A stretch of 64,000 nucleotides of DNA from Bradyrhizobium australiense (GCF_013114825.1 NZ_JAAVLX010000006.1:310001-374000); one strand, 5' to 3'. Positions 25,728 to 35,538 are shown, numbered from the stretch's first letter. Notes: a model not told the origin generated them from the sequence alone. Program-made: numbers and translations.

Positions 25728-26705
25728 ATGATTACGAAACGAGCGCTGATGTCGCTGGCGTGCGCTGGTGGTCTGGCCGCCATTTTTCCTGATCCGCGCA
25801 CGGCTTCTGCCCAGACCGTTTCCCGCATGCTGGTGGGCTTCGGTGCTGGGGGCGCGATCGACGTGATTGCCAGAATGCTGGTTGAGGGAATGAAGGATTA
25901 CTCACCTGCGTTCATCGTCGACAATCGTCCCGGCGCGGGAGGCCGTCTCGCGCTCGCCGCGCTGAAAAATAGCCCGGCCGATGGCACCGTCATGATCCTG
26001 GCTCCGGCCTCCAATTTCGCTGTGTTCCCACATGTCTACAAGAAGTTGGGCTATGACGCGTTCAGGGATTTCGTCCCGGTCACGACGGTCTGTTCGTTTC
26101 CATTTCTGATCACCGTCGGCCCGATGGTGCCGGCGGAAGTCCGGACACTGGCCGACTTTGCCAAATGGTGCGCGGCCAATCCCAAGCAGGCGACATACGG
26201 CACGGCTGCGGCAGGATCGATGCTGCATTTCACGGGGGTGACCCTCGCCAAGGCGAACCGCTTCGAATTCGTGCACCTGCCATATGGCGGCCCGGGCGGC
26301 ATCCAGGACCTGATCGGCGGCCGGATTGCCGCAACGATTTATCCAATCGGCACGGCACTTCCCCATGTGCAGTCCGGAGCCATTCGGGCACTGGCGACAA
26401 CCGGACCGCAACGATCTTCACGGCTCCCCGACGTACCGACGGTTCGGGAGGCCGGATATGCTGCTTTGGAGGCTAGCGAGTGGTTCGGCGTCTTCGTTCC
26501 GGCAAATACGCCCGCTGCCCCGGTGAACCGTCTCAACAACGCTATCCGCATAGTAGTGAATGCCAAACCCTTCAAGGCGGCCTTGGCCGAGCTTGCCGTA
26601 GATCCCGCCGGTGAAACGCCGAACGAATTTGCGCAGCTGGTCAAAGCCGATTTTGATAGATGGGGGCCGATCGTGCGGGCCTCCGGCTTTACACTGATCG
26701 ATTGA
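25728..26705 (+). CDS. Bug-family tripartite tricarboxylate transporter substrate-binding protein
   Basis: 325 residues from ATG 25728 (MITKRALMSLACAGG), with GAGGA 8 nt upstream; a longer frame from 25689 is unlikely. An N-terminal export signal is followed by the family pattern VGFGAGGAIDVIARML, FIVDNRPGAGGRLALAALKN and LPYGGPGGIQDLIGGRI. These periplasmic receptors bind carboxylates, often aromatic ones, for TctAB-type permeases or for sensing. No TctA/TctB genes are adjacent. Confidence 0.92.
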   Translation: MITKRALMSLACAGGLAAIFPDPRTASAQTVSRMLVGFGAGGAIDVIARMLVEGMKDYSPAFIVDNRPGAGGRLALAALKNSPADGTVMILAPASNFAVFPHVYKKLGYDAFRDFVPVTTVCSFPFLITVGPMVPAEVRTLADFAKWCAANPKQATYGTAAAGSMLHFTGVTLAKANRFEFVHLPYGGPGGIQDLIGGRIAATIYPIGTALPHVQSGAIRALATTGPQRSSRLPDVPTVREAGYAALEASEWFGVFVPANTPAAPVNRLNNAIRIVVNAKPFKAALAELAVDPAGETPNEFAQLVKADFDRWGPIVRASGFTLID

Positions 26706-26713
26706 GGCGCGTT

Positions 26714-27322
26714 ATGACCAACTCGCCGAGCACGGCGTCAGCCGACGAAACGCACGAGAAGATAAGCCGCCACCGGACTCCGGACCAAATTCTTGGCCCC
26801 TACTTCCCGACAGGGCATCGTCCCGCCCTGCAAGCCGACCTGACCTCACTCGCTGGGGGTGAAGGGCATGCACAGGGAGAGACCATCGAGGTCACGGGGA
26901 AGATACTCAATCTCGATGGCGAGCCTGTCCGTGGCGTGCCCATCACGATCTGGCAGGCCAACACGTTTGGCCGATATACACATCCCAACGACCGCAATCC
27001 CGCGCCACTCGACCCACACTTCGTCGGTTGCATCGGCATTCGATCTGATAATGACGGTGCCTATCGGATCAAAACCGTAAAGCCCGGTGCTTATCCCGCA
27101 GGCCCCGACTGGACGCGCCCGCCCCACATTCACTTCTAAGTCCACGGCCGGTTCGAACGGCTGATCACCCAGATGTATTTTCCCGGCGAGCCGCTCAATG
27201 CCTGCGACAGGCTCCTCAACGCCGCTTTACGTCCTGATCTGCTCATAGCGAGGCCGGCTCCATCGAGAGATGGATCCGGTCAATGTGCCCTGAACTTCGA
27301 TATTGTCCTTGCGCGGGGCTGA
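26714..27322 (+). pseudogene. Intradiol ring-cleavage dioxygenase with an in-frame stop
   Basis: The frame from ATG 26714 reads as a protocatechuate/catechol intradiol dioxygenase. Probable Fe ligands are Tyr88 (FGRYTHP), Tyr127 (PGAYPAG), His138 and His140 (PPHIHF). A TAA at 27137-27139 interrupts it at codon 142. The same frame continues without error as VHGRFERLITQMYFPGEPLN and NAALRPDLLIA, then LNFDIVLARG, to a TGA at 27322. Full length would be about 202 codons, the usual family size. A single substitution (CAA or AAG-type codon to TAA) explains it. The rest is undecayed, so the change is recent, a sequencing error, or read through. Confidence 0.85.
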
Positions 27323-27334
27323 ACTGGGCAGCGC

Positions 27335-28036
27335 CTACTCCACCTTCGCAAACCGGTCATCCAGCGCATAACCCGCGCCGCGGACGGTGCGGATCGGATC
27401 CTGCTCGCGGCCCGGGTTGAGCAGCTTGCGCAGGCGGCCGATGTGGACGTCGACGGTGCGCTCGTCGATATAGATGTCGCGGCCCCAGACACTGTCCAGC
27501 AACTGCTCGCGGCTGAAGACGCGGCCGGGATGCTCGAGGAAAAATTCCAGCAAGCGATACTCGGTCGGGCCGAGATCGATCTGGCGGCCAGAGCGCGCGA
27601 CGCGGCGTTTTTCGCGGTCGAGTTCGATGTCGCCATAGGTCAGCACGGTGGCGAGCCGCTCGGGGCTTGCCCGCCGCAACAGGCCCTTCACCCGAGCCAA
27701 AAGTTCCGGCACCGAGAACGGCTTGACGATGTAATCGTCGGCGCCGGTCGCAAGTCCCCGCACCCGCTCGCTTTCCTCGCCGCGCGCGGTCAGCATGATA
27801 ATCGGCAATTGCTTGGTTTCGGGGCGCGCCCTTAAGCGGCGGCAGAGCTCGATGCCGGAGAGGCCTGGCAGCATCCAGTCGAGCACGACGAGATCGGGCA
27901 CGCGCTCCTTCAGCCGCGTATCCGCATCGTCGCCGCGGCCGACGGTTTCGACCTCATAACCCTCGGCGTCGAGGTTGTAGCGCAACAGCGTGGTCAGCGC
28001 TTCCTCGTCCTCGACCACCATAATGCGCGCGCTCAT
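27335..28036 (-). CDS. phoB: Phosphate regulon response regulator PhoB
   Basis: 233 residues from ATG 28036 (MSARIMVVEDEEAL). The receiver domain has the phosphoacceptor Asp53 (VVLDWMLPGLSG) and the switch Lys (DDYIVKPFSVPELL). The C-terminal OmpR-type winged helix includes LGPTEYRLLEFFLEHPGRVF and DERTVDVHIGRLRKLL. Activated by PhoR under phosphate limitation, it binds Pho boxes such as that before pstS. Last gene of the pst run, 73 nt after phoU. Confidence 0.95.
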   Translation of the reverse strand: MSARIMVVEDEEALTTLLRYNLDAEGYEVETVGRGDDADTRLKERVPDLVVLDWMLPGLSGIELCRRLRARPETKQLPIIMLTARGEESERVRGLATGADDYIVKPFSVPELLARVKGLLRRASPERLATVLTYGDIELDREKRRVARSGRQIDLGPTEYRLLEFFLEHPGRVFSREQLLDSVWGRDIYIDERTVDVHIGRLRKLLNPGREQDPIRTVRGAGYALDDRFAKVE

Positions 28037-28109
28037 CCTGCTCTTGCCTCTTTTGTTTGACGCGTTTTCTTCACGCGAACCGGTCCCCACTTCGCTCGTA
28101 AACGCTTTG

Positions 28110-28826
28110 TCAAGTATTAGGTACGGTGGTGGCAAACGTCGTCATGTCGCCCTTCGGGCGCTTGTCGAGCATTTGCTGTCCCTCGATCATGTAGAACACG
28201 GTTTCGGCGATGTTGGTGGCGTGGTCGCCGATCCGTTCGATGTTCTTGGCGCAGAACATCAGGTGGATACAGAACGAGATGTTGCGTGGATCCTCCATCA
28301 TATAGGTCAGGAGCTCGCGGAACAGGGAGGTGCAGATGGCGTCGACTTCCTCGTCGCCTTTCCACACCGCCATCGCCGCCGGCAGATCGTGCGCCGCATA
28401 GGCGTCCAGCACCGACTTGACCTGCGACTGCACCAGGTCGGTCATGTGTTCGAGCCCCCGCATCAGTTTCAACGGCTGGAAATCGTTCTCCAACGCCGCG
28501 ACGCGCTTGCCCATGTTCTTGGCGAGGTCGCCGATCCGCTCCAAATCGGTGGCGACCCGCATGGCGCCGACAATTTCGCGCAAATCGATCGCCATCGGCT
28601 GGCGGCGGGCGATGGTCAGCACCGCGCGCTCCTCGATCAAGTGCTGCAGCCGATCGATCTCGACATCGGAGGCGACGACGCGCTTGCCGAGCGCGACGTC
28701 GCGGCGAACCAGCGCATCGACGGATTCGGTGATCATGCGCTCGGCGAGACCGCCCATCTCGGCGACGAGCCGGGTCAGTTCCTGAAGGTCGCTGTCGAAC
28801 GCCTTCGCGGTGTGCTCGGAAGCCAT
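28110..28826 (-). CDS. phoU: Phosphate signalling protein PhoU
   Basis: 238 residues with two PhoU repeats (three-helix bundles), recognisable from LTRLVAEMGGLAERMITESVDAL, LGKRVVASDVEIDRLQHLIEE and the second-half SFCIHLMFCAKNIERIGDHATNIAE. PhoU restrains the Pst transporter and PhoR signalling when phosphate is sufficient. It starts 11 nt after pstB. Confidence 0.95.
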   Translation of the reverse strand: MASEHTAKAFDSDLQELTRLVAEMGGLAERMITESVDALVRRDVALGKRVVASDVEIDRLQHLIEERAVLTIARRQPMAIDLREIVGAMRVATDLERIGDLAKNMGKRVAALENDFQPLKLMRGLEHMTDLVQSQVKSVLDAYAAHDLPAAMAVWKGDEEVDAICTSLFRELLTYMMEDPRNISFCIHLMFCAKNIERIGDHATNIAETVFYMIEGQQMLDKRPKGDMTTFATTVPNT

Positions 28827-28837
28827 CTGTTATCTCC

Positions 28838-29659
28838 TTAACCAAACCGCCCGGTGATATAATCCTGAGTGCGTCGATCGCGTGGCGAGGTGAATATCTT
28901 GTTGGTATCGTCGAACTCGATCAACTCGCCGAGATACATGAAGGCGGTCTTGTCGGAGACGCGTGCCGCCTGCTGCATGTTATGGGTGACGATCGCGATA
29001 GTGTAATCCTCCGCCAGTTCCTGGATCAGTTCCTCGATCTTGGCAGTCGAGATCGGATCGAGCGCCGAGCAGGGTTCGTCGAATAAAATCACCTCGGGCC
29101 GCACCGCCACCGTGCGCGCAATGCAGAGCCGCTGCTGCTGGCCGCCGGATAACGACAGGCCGCTTGCGTTCAGCTTGTCCTTGACCTCGTTCCACAGCGC
29201 GCCGCCGCGCAGCGCCTTCTCGACGCGGCCGTCCATCTCGGACTTCGATATTTTCTCGTAGAGGCGGATGCCGAAGGCGATGTTTTCGTAAATCGTCATC
29301 GGGAATGGCGTCGGCTTCTGGAACACCATGCCGACGCGGGCTCGCAGCAGATTGAGATCTAGCTTGGGGTCGAGGATGTTAGTCTGGTCCAGCATGAGCT
29401 GCCCGGTGGCGCGCTGACCCGGATAGAGATCGTACATCCGGTTGAAGATCCGCAGCAATGTGGATTTGCCGCAGCCGGACGGGCCGATGAAGGCAGTGAC
29501 GCGGTTTGTGCCGAGCGTCAGGTTGATGTTCTTCAGCGCGTGATGCTCGCCGTAGTAAAAATTAAGGCCGCGCGCGGTCACCTTCGGCGCGGCCTCGGGC
29601 AGCGCCGGCTGCGGAACGGGCCCGCTCGCGGAACTTACGGATACGGATAGATCGGTCAT
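28838..29659 (-). CDS. pstB: Phosphate ABC transporter ATP-binding protein PstB
   Basis: 273 residues. Walker A GPSGCGKST (59-67), PstB-typical LLRIFNRMYDLYPG, Q-loop GMVFQKPTPFPM, signature LSGGQQQRLCIART and Walker B VILFDEPCSALDPIST. It energises phosphate import by PstCA. Start overlaps the pstA stop by 4 nt. Confidence 0.96.
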   Translation of the reverse strand: MTDLSVSVSSASGPVPQPALPEAAPKVTARGLNFYYGEHHALKNINLTLGTNRVTAFIGPSGCGKSTLLRIFNRMYDLYPGQRATGQLMLDQTNILDPKLDLNLLRARVGMVFQKPTPFPMTIYENIAFGIRLYEKISKSEMDGRVEKALRGGALWNEVKDKLNASGLSLSGGQQQRLCIARTVAVRPEVILFDEPCSALDPISTAKIEELIQELAEDYTIAIVTHNMQQAARVSDKTAFMYLGELIEFDDTNKIFTSPRDRRTQDYITGRFG

Positions 29660-30501
29660 TTGGATGTCCTCTCGGCGCCAAGAAGACGCGCGCCAATATT
29701 CAGGGCCAATACGGTAAGCGTGATCAGAAGCGCTCCGCTCCAGGCGAGTTGCTTCCAGTGGACATAGGGGCTCTGCACGAAGTTGTTGATGGTGACCGGC
29801 AGGTTCGCCATCGTCTTGGTCAGGTTCAGGCTGAAGAACTGGTTGGAGAGGGCCGTGAACAACAGCGGCGCTGTTTCGCCGGCGACGCGGGCGGTGGCCA
29901 GCAGCACACCGGTAATCAGACCCGATCGGGCAGCACGATAGGCGATCCGCCGGATCACCAGCGAGCGCGGCAGGCCGAGCGCCGATGCCGCCTCGCGCAG
30001 CGGATTGGGCACCAGCCCCAGCATGTCCTCGGTGGTGCGCACCACCACGGGGATCACAATCACGGCGAGCGCCAGACAGCCGGCGAAGGCCGAGAAGCCG
30101 CCCATCGGCACCACGATTGCGCCATAGATGAACAGGCCGATGATGATCGAGGGCGCGCTCAAGAGGATGTCGTTGATGAAGCGGATCACCGAGGTGAGCC
30201 TGTCGTGCTTGCCGTATTCGGCGAGATACGTTCCCGCGAACAGGCCGAGCGGCGCGCCGATGCCGACCCCGATCACGGTCATGATGATCGAGCCGATGAT
30301 CGCGTTGCGAAGCCCGCCCTCGGTCGATCCGGGCGGCGGGGTGTCCTGGGTGAAGACGGCGAGGTTGATGCCGGACAGGCCGTTATAGAACAGCGTGAAC
30401 AGGATCAGCGCGAGCCAGGTCACGCCGAACAGTGCGGCGCCGACGCACAGCGTGCGGATGATGATGTCGTTGCGGCGGCGGGAGGCGTAGATCGGGTTCA
30501 T
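29656..30501 (-). CDS. pstA: Phosphate ABC transporter permease PstA
   Basis: 281 residues with six membrane segments and the permease signature LREAASALGLPRSLVIRRIAY that docks PstB. It forms the channel with PstC. It directly abuts pstC (1-nt gap) and overlaps pstB by 4 nt, so translation is coupled across the operon. Confidence 0.95.
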   Translation of the reverse strand: MNPIYASRRRNDIIIRTLCVGAALFGVTWLALILFTLFYNGLSGINLAVFTQDTPPPGSTEGGLRNAIIGSIIMTVIGVGIGAPLGLFAGTYLAEYGKHDRLTSVIRFINDILLSAPSIIIGLFIYGAIVVPMGGFSAFAGCLALAVIVIPVVVRTTEDMLGLVPNPLREAASALGLPRSLVIRRIAYRAARSGLITGVLLATARVAGETAPLLFTALSNQFFSLNLTKTMANLPVTINNFVQSPYVHWKQLAWSGALLITLTVLALNIGARLLGAERTSK

Positions 30502-30502
30502 G

Positions 30503-31501
30503 TCAGTTCCCCGCCTTCTTTTCCAGCCGCAGCAGCATCAGCCGCGCCGCCGCCAGCACGAAGAACGTCAGCACGAACAGCAGTAGCCCGAGCAGGATCA
30601 GGCCCGACTGGTGCAAGCCGTCGCTCTCGGCGAATTCGGATGCGATCGCCGCCGAGATCGTGGTGCCCGGCGCGAAGATCGAGGACTGGATCTTGAACGA
30701 ATTGCCGATGATGAAGGTCACCGCCATGGTTTCGCCCAGCGCGCGCCCGAGCGCCAGCATGACGCCGCCGATCACGCCGACCCGGGTATAGGGGATCACG
30801 ACATTGCGGACGACTTCCCAGGTGGTGCAGCCGACGCCGTAGGCGGCCTCTTTCAGCACCGGCGGCACCGTCTTGAAGACGTCGACCGAGATCGAGGTGA
30901 TGAAGGGCAGCACCATGATCGCGAGAATCAGCGAGGCGTTGAACAGGCTGAGATAGGACGGGGGACCGGCGAAGATCGTGCCGAGCACGGGGACGCCGTC
31001 GAAGACGCTGATCATGAACGGCTGGAAGGTATTGGCCAGGAACGGGCCCAGCACGAAGAAGCCCCACATGCCGTAGATGATCGATGGGATTCCGGCGAGC
31101 AGTTCGATGGCAAGGCCAATGGGGCGGCGCAGCCATAGCGGACAGATCTCAGTGAGAAACACCGCAATGCCGAGGCCGACGGGAATCGCGATCATCATCG
31201 CGATCACCGAGGTAATCAGCGTGCCGTAGATCGGGCCGAGCGCGCCTAATACCGGCGGATCGGCCGACGGCGCCCAGCGCTGCGTCCACAGGAAGGCCAA
31301 GCCATATTCCCGGATCGCCGGCCAGGCGCCGACGACCAGCGAAATGATGATGCCGCCGAGGATGAGGAGAACCGAGATCGCGCAGGCGCGCGTGATCCAG
31401 TAGAAGGTGATATCGCCAAGCTTGAAAGCGCTGAGGGCCCGTGCGCGATCATAGGGTCCGGCAGCTTCCATTACGTCGCTTTCAACCGCCATCTCTGCCA
31501 C
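30503..31501 (-). CDS. pstC: Phosphate ABC transporter permease PstC
   Basis: 332 residues, six membrane segments, with the EAA-type loop LKEAAYGVGCTTWEVVRNVVIPY. The longest start is a GTG at 31501 preceded by AGGGGA; an ATG at 31492 (MAVESDV) is also possible. Partner of PstA in the phosphate channel. A repeat-filled 205-nt gap separates it from pstS. Confidence 0.95.
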   Translation of the reverse strand: MAEMAVESDVMEAAGPYDRARALSAFKLGDITFYWITRACAISVLLILGGIIISLVVGAWPAIREYGLAFLWTQRWAPSADPPVLGALGPIYGTLITSVIAMMIAIPVGLGIAVFLTEICPLWLRRPIGLAIELLAGIPSIIYGMWGFFVLGPFLANTFQPFMISVFDGVPVLGTIFAGPPSYLSLFNASLILAIMVLPFITSISVDVFKTVPPVLKEAAYGVGCTTWEVVRNVVIPYTRVGVIGGVMLALGRALGETMAVTFIIGNSFKIQSSIFAPGTTISAAIASEFAESDGLHQSGLILLGLLLFVLTFFVLAAARLMLLRLEKKAGN

Positions 31502-31579
31502 GCTGGTCCCCTGTATTTACTTCAACGCCCGACAAATGTCGCTTCTGCTTTGAGCGATCTTGCTGACGATTTATCCCGC

Positions 31580-31690
31580 GTCATTCCGGGATGGTCCGAA
31601 GGACCAGACCTCAGATGCGTAATTGCGCATCGGGGAATCTCGAAATTCCGGGTTCGCGACTACGTCGCGCCCCGGATGACGGGGCGCGAC
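31580..31690. repeat. Palindromic intergenic repeat, family F (inside the pst operon)
   Basis: GTCATTCCGGGATGGTCCG at the left and CGCCCCGGATGAC at the right, with inner arms GGTCCGAAGGACC, ATGCGTAATTGCGCAT and GAATCTCGAAATTCC, make a strongly structured stretch. Located between pstS and pstC, it could stabilise the abundant pstS part of the transcript, as repeats after binding-protein genes do elsewhere (inference). Confidence 0.8.
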
Positions 31691-31706
31691 GTGCTCAACG
31701 TCTGTC

Positions 31707-32717
31707 TCAGCTCTTGATCTCCGACGACCAGGTCTTTTCGATCAGCTTGACGACCGATTCCGGCATCGGGATGTAGTCGAGCTCTTCGGCCATTTTGCCG
31801 CCCTTCTCGAACGACCATTTGAAGAACTTGATGGCTTCCTGGGACGCCGCCTTGTCCGTTGCATCCTTGTGCATCAGGATGAAGGTCGCAGCCGTGATCG
31901 GCCAGGAGGCTTCGCCGGGCTGGTCGGTGAGGATCACGTAGTAGCCGGGCGCCTTGGACCAGTCGGCGTTGGAAGCCGCCGCCTGGAACGCCGCAATGGT
32001 CGGCTGCACGGTCTTGCCGGCCTTGTTGACCATCGCCGCATAGGTCAGCTTGTTCTGCTTGGCGTAGGCATACTCGACGTAGCCGATCGCATTCTTGGTC
32101 TGGCCGATATTGCCGGCAACGCCTTCATTGCCCTTGGCGCCGACGCCGGTCGGCCATTCGACCGCGGTGCCCGAGCCGACCTTGGCTTTCCATTCGGCGT
32201 TCGATTTCGAGAGGTAGTCGGTGAAGTTGAAGGTGGTGCCCGAACCGTCGGAGCGGCGGACCACGGTGATCGCGTCACTTGGCAGCTTCAGCTTCGGATT
32301 GAGTTTTGCGATCGCGGCGTCGTCCCACTTCTTGACCTTGCCGAGATAGATGTCGCCGAGCACCTCGCCCGACAGCACCAGTTCGCCCGGCTTGATGCCT
32401 TCGAGGTTCACGACCGGCACGATCGCGCCCATCACCATCGGCCACTGCACCAGGCCGTCCTTCTCGAGCGTCTCATGCTTCAGCGGCGCGTCGGTGGCGC
32501 CGAAGGTCACGGTCTTGGCCTGGATCTGCTTGATGCCGGCGCCGGAGCCGATCGACTGGTAGTTCAGACCGTTACCGGTCTCCTTCTTGTAGGCGTCGGC
32601 CCACTTCGAATAGATCGGGAAGGGGAAGGTGGCGCCCGCGCCGGTGATATCGGCCGCGAAGGCCGACGTCGACGCGGCGACCAGGCCGGCGGCGACGATT
32701 GTCCTGATGCAATTCAT
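31707..32717 (-). CDS. pstS: Periplasmic phosphate-binding protein PstS
   Basis: 336 residues from ATG 32717 (MNCIRTIVAAGLVAASTSAFA, a signal peptide); the frame runs upstream to 32846 across the Pho box and is not coding there. Phosphate-contacting motifs include ITGAGATFPFPIYSKWA, GSGAGIKQIQ and VVRRSDGSGTTFNFTDYL. It delivers phosphate to PstCAB. Confidence 0.96.
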   Translation of the reverse strand: MNCIRTIVAAGLVAASTSAFAADITGAGATFPFPIYSKWADAYKKETGNGLNYQSIGSGAGIKQIQAKTVTFGATDAPLKHETLEKDGLVQWPMVMGAIVPVVNLEGIKPGELVLSGEVLGDIYLGKVKKWDDAAIAKLNPKLKLPSDAITVVRRSDGSGTTFNFTDYLSKSNAEWKAKVGSGTAVEWPTGVGAKGNEGVAGNIGQTKNAIGYVEYAYAKQNKLTYAAMVNKAGKTVQPTIAAFQAAASNADWSKAPGYYVILTDQPGEASWPITAATFILMHKDATDKAASQEAIKFFKWSFEKGGKMAEELDYIPMPESVVKLIEKTWSSEIKS

Positions 32718-32810
32718 GGTGGTCTCCATTTCCTGAGCGAAGCGCCGTTGCGCCCGATCGCGCTCATGCCGCCCGTGGTAGAAGCGGTCGGTAGCGCTTT
32801 TACGAAGGTT

Positions 32811-32830
32811 CGATGACAGCTGGATGACAG
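32811..32830 (-). promoter_or_regulatory. Pho box (PhoB operator) upstream of pstS
   Basis: On the minus strand it reads CTGTCAT, then CCAG, then CTGTCAT and CG: two perfect 7-mers with an 11-nt repeat unit, matching the consensus CTGTCAT-N4-CTGTCAT. It is 94 nt upstream of the pstS start and in the right orientation, so PhoB should activate pstSCAB-phoU-phoB from here. Confidence 0.93.
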
Positions 32831-32856
32831 CGGCAAGCGCTTGCAATCGCTTGTAT

Positions 32857-34158
32857 TTACGCCGCCGTCGGCGGTTTCGCTGGGGGAAAACAGGCGGTGA
32901 AGGTGGCGCCGTTTTTGGGCACGCTTTCGATCAAAAGACGGCCGCGATGACGGTTAAGAATATGTTTCACCAGCGATAAACCGAGCCCGGTTCCGCCCTG
33001 CGCGCGGCTGTCGCCGACATCGACCCGGTAGAAGCGCTCGGTCAGCCGCGGCAGGTGTTCGGGCGCAATGCCCGGGCCGAAATCGCGGACCATCACGCGA
33101 ACTTCCGGCGCGCCCTCTCCCGAGGCGACCTGGTTCAGCGAGACGACCACCCTCCCGCCGGAGGCGCCATATTTGAGCGCGTTCTCGATCAGGTTCTCGA
33201 ACAGCCGCAACAGTTCCTCGCGATCGCCCGCAATCGCGACCGGCGCCTCCGGCAGATCGATCTCGATCGCGACCTGGCGTTCCCTCGCCAGCGGCTCCAG
33301 CCCGTCGGCGACCTGGCGAATGATCGGCACGATATCGACGCAAGCTTCGGGGCGGACATGCGCCGACAATTCGACCCGCGACAGCGACAACAGGTCGTCG
33401 ATCAGCCGCGCCATCCGGGTCGCCTGCGTATGCATGATCGATAGGAAGCGATCGCGTGCCTTGGCGTCATCCTTGGCCGGGCCCTGCAGCGTATCGATGA
33501 AGCCTGATAAGGCGGCGAGCGGCGTACGCAGCTCATGGCTGGCATTGGCGACGAAATCGGCGCGCATTTCTTCGACCCTGCGCAATGGCGTCTGGTCGTG
33601 GAACGTCATCAGCATGCATCTTTCGGTGCCGCCGAACAGCGTCGGCACCGGTACCGGCGTGATGATCAGTTCCATCCAGCGGTCGACCGGCACCTGGTCG
33701 AGATAGTTGGCGCGGCGCGGCTCGCTGGTCGCGATCGCCTCGCGCAATGCGGTGATGATCTCGGGCGAGCGCAACGCGAACTGGGCGAGCTCGTTCTTGC
33801 GCAGCGCGGGTGCGAGCTGGGCAGCCGCCGCATTGAGATGAATGACGCGGCCGGCGCGGTCGAGCAGCACGGCCGGATCCGGCATGCCGGCAACGACCGC
33901 GCTCACGGCAGCAGACTCGACCGGACTGGCGGCGCGGACATCCTCGCGGGAACCAACGGAATCATGCAGCCGCCATGGCACCAGCGCTGCGGCGGCGATG
34001 CAGATGAAGACCGCTACCGCACGCGCCAGCGAGAGATCGGCCAACAGCACCAGCGCGCAAAGCGCCAGCCCGGCGGCCAGCAGGATGATGGCCGAATGCC
34101 GCAACCGGTCCGGCCACGGTGCAAAAAAGGAGGAAGGGTTGGAATCGTCTATCGCCAT
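32857..34158 (-). CDS. phoR: Phosphate regulon sensor histidine kinase PhoR
   Basis: 433 residues. Two N-terminal membrane segments (about 22-60) with almost no periplasmic loop, a PAS domain (about 85-190), the HisKA site His208 (ANASHELRTPLAAL) and the ATPase domain with N box ENLIENALKYG, DFGPGI and GGTGLGLSLVKHIL. It signals low phosphate to PhoB, probably through Pst/PhoU. It lies upstream of the pst genes, separated by the Pho-box promoter region. Confidence 0.94.
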   Translation of the reverse strand: MAIDDSNPSSFFAPWPDRLRHSAIILLAAGLALCALVLLADLSLARAVAVFICIAAAALVPWRLHDSVGSREDVRAASPVESAAVSAVVAGMPDPAVLLDRAGRVIHLNAAAAQLAPALRKNELAQFALRSPEIITALREAIATSEPRRANYLDQVPVDRWMELIITPVPVPTLFGGTERCMLMTFHDQTPLRRVEEMRADFVANASHELRTPLAALSGFIDTLQGPAKDDAKARDRFLSIMHTQATRMARLIDDLLSLSRVELSAHVRPEACVDIVPIIRQVADGLEPLARERQVAIEIDLPEAPVAIAGDREELLRLFENLIENALKYGASGGRVVVSLNQVASGEGAPEVRVMVRDFGPGIAPEHLPRLTERFYRVDVGDSRAQGGTGLGLSLVKHILNRHRGRLLIESVPKNGATFTACFPPAKPPTAA

Positions 34159-34202
34159 CGCGCAGGCCTTCTTCCTCTATTCGTGAAGCGCCCGCCGCAT
34201 CA

Positions 34203-35261
34203 TCAGGCGCCGGTGTCTCCACGCTCGCGCACATAGACGGGGGCCTCATGCCTCGGCTCGGGGTCGGCAGCAGGCGCCAGCTGGCGCAGGCGCTTCGAGC
34301 GCGCGCCGATGATAATCTCCCGAAGCGTCAGCAAGATTACAGATATGACAAACGGCCCGATATAATAGAGGACCCGGAACAACAGCATGCCGGCGAGCAG
34401 TTCCTCCCGATCCATCTGCCAGAGGCCGACCAGCATGGCGGCATCGAAGACACCCAGCCCGCCTGGCGAATGGCTGGCGAACCCCAACAGCGTCGCCGAG
34501 ACGAAGATGACCGCGACGACGACAAAGCCGATATTGGGCTCGTCCGGCACCAGCATGTACATCGCCAGCGCGCAGAACCCGAGATCGATGATGCCGATGG
34601 CGATCTGCAACAGCGTCAGCGGGCCGCCCGGCAGGGTGACCGTCCACGGTCCGCGGCCGACACCGCGCGGCTGGGCCCAGACCCAGGCGACATAGCCGAC
34701 CAGGGCGATGATGATTCCGAATGCCGCGATGCGGTTGAACCAGGCCGGCAGCTGATCGATCGAGGCGGCGGCTTCCGGGTGGTAGGCAATGCCCAGTCCC
34801 AATACCGCGGCATTGCCGAGCCAGAAGGTGAGCCCGGCAAGGAAGCAGATCTTGGCGACGTCGATCGCGTTCAGTCCCCAGGCCGAATAGATCCGGTAGC
34901 GTACCGCGCCGCCGGTGAAGACGCTGGCGCCGACATTGTGACCGATCGAATAGGAGGTGAAGGCGGCCAGCGCGTTGACGCGGTAAGGAATGTGGCCCTG
35001 GCCGATCGCACGGACCGCAAACCAGTCATAGAAGGTGAGCGTGAAATAGCCCGCCGCCACGAACAGCGCCGCCAACGCAACCTGGCGGGGCTCGGTGCTC
35101 TTGATGGCGTCAATCACCTCATTGGTGTCGATGCCGCGGAGCATGTGATAGAGCACGTAGCACGCAACGGCGATGACCGTGATGCTGATAACGACCCCGA
35201 GCTTATGCAGGACCTGTTTCTGGCGCAGAAACGAAATTGCCCTGCGTATTGCTTCCAGCAT
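34203..35261 (-). CDS. UPF0104-family membrane protein (lysylphosphatidylglycerol synthase TM-like, flippase-like)
   Basis: 352 residues with about eight membrane segments. Family hallmarks are SYSIGHNVGASVFTGGAVRYRIY and FASHSPGGLGVFDAAML. This domain is the flippase half of MprF; stand-alone members probably move lipids or hopanoid-type molecules across the inner membrane, without known substrate here. It ends 45 nt before phoR on the same strand. Confidence 0.88.
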   Translation of the reverse strand: MLEAIRRAISFLRQKQVLHKLGVVISITVIAVACYVLYHMLRGIDTNEVIDAIKSTEPRQVALAALFVAAGYFTLTFYDWFAVRAIGQGHIPYRVNALAAFTSYSIGHNVGASVFTGGAVRYRIYSAWGLNAIDVAKICFLAGLTFWLGNAAVLGLGIAYHPEAAASIDQLPAWFNRIAAFGIIIALVGYVAWVWAQPRGVGRGPWTVTLPGGPLTLLQIAIGIIDLGFCALAMYMLVPDEPNIGFVVVAVIFVSATLLGFASHSPGGLGVFDAAMLVGLWQMDREELLAGMLLFRVLYYIGPFVISVILLTLREIIIGARSKRLRQLAPAADPEPRHEAPVYVRERGDTGA

Positions 35262-35538
35262 CTACACCTCGAATTGCGCTTCTGCGACGACGGCAATGGC
35301 GCGAACCCCGCCGCCGCTACGCGGCTCCCGTGCCCCTCTGGTACCGCGTTTTGGGCCGGAGTGGAATTCGCCTGACGACGATAAAACGCGCTTCTTCAAC
35401 ATATTAGGCGTAGCTGATGACGGCAGTAGCACGGTTTTGCTGCAATCCCGCCGCTCCGAAGCGGTTCCTGACCAGGGCCGGGCCCTGTCAAGAACCCGTG
35501 ACAATGACGGCGGTGACGCGGGCCTGCTCATGGTGACG

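Noticed and set aside
26660..26713. Extended start for the dioxygenase at 26660
   Set aside because: It overlaps the end of the receptor gene; the ATG at 26714 begins family-like sequence.
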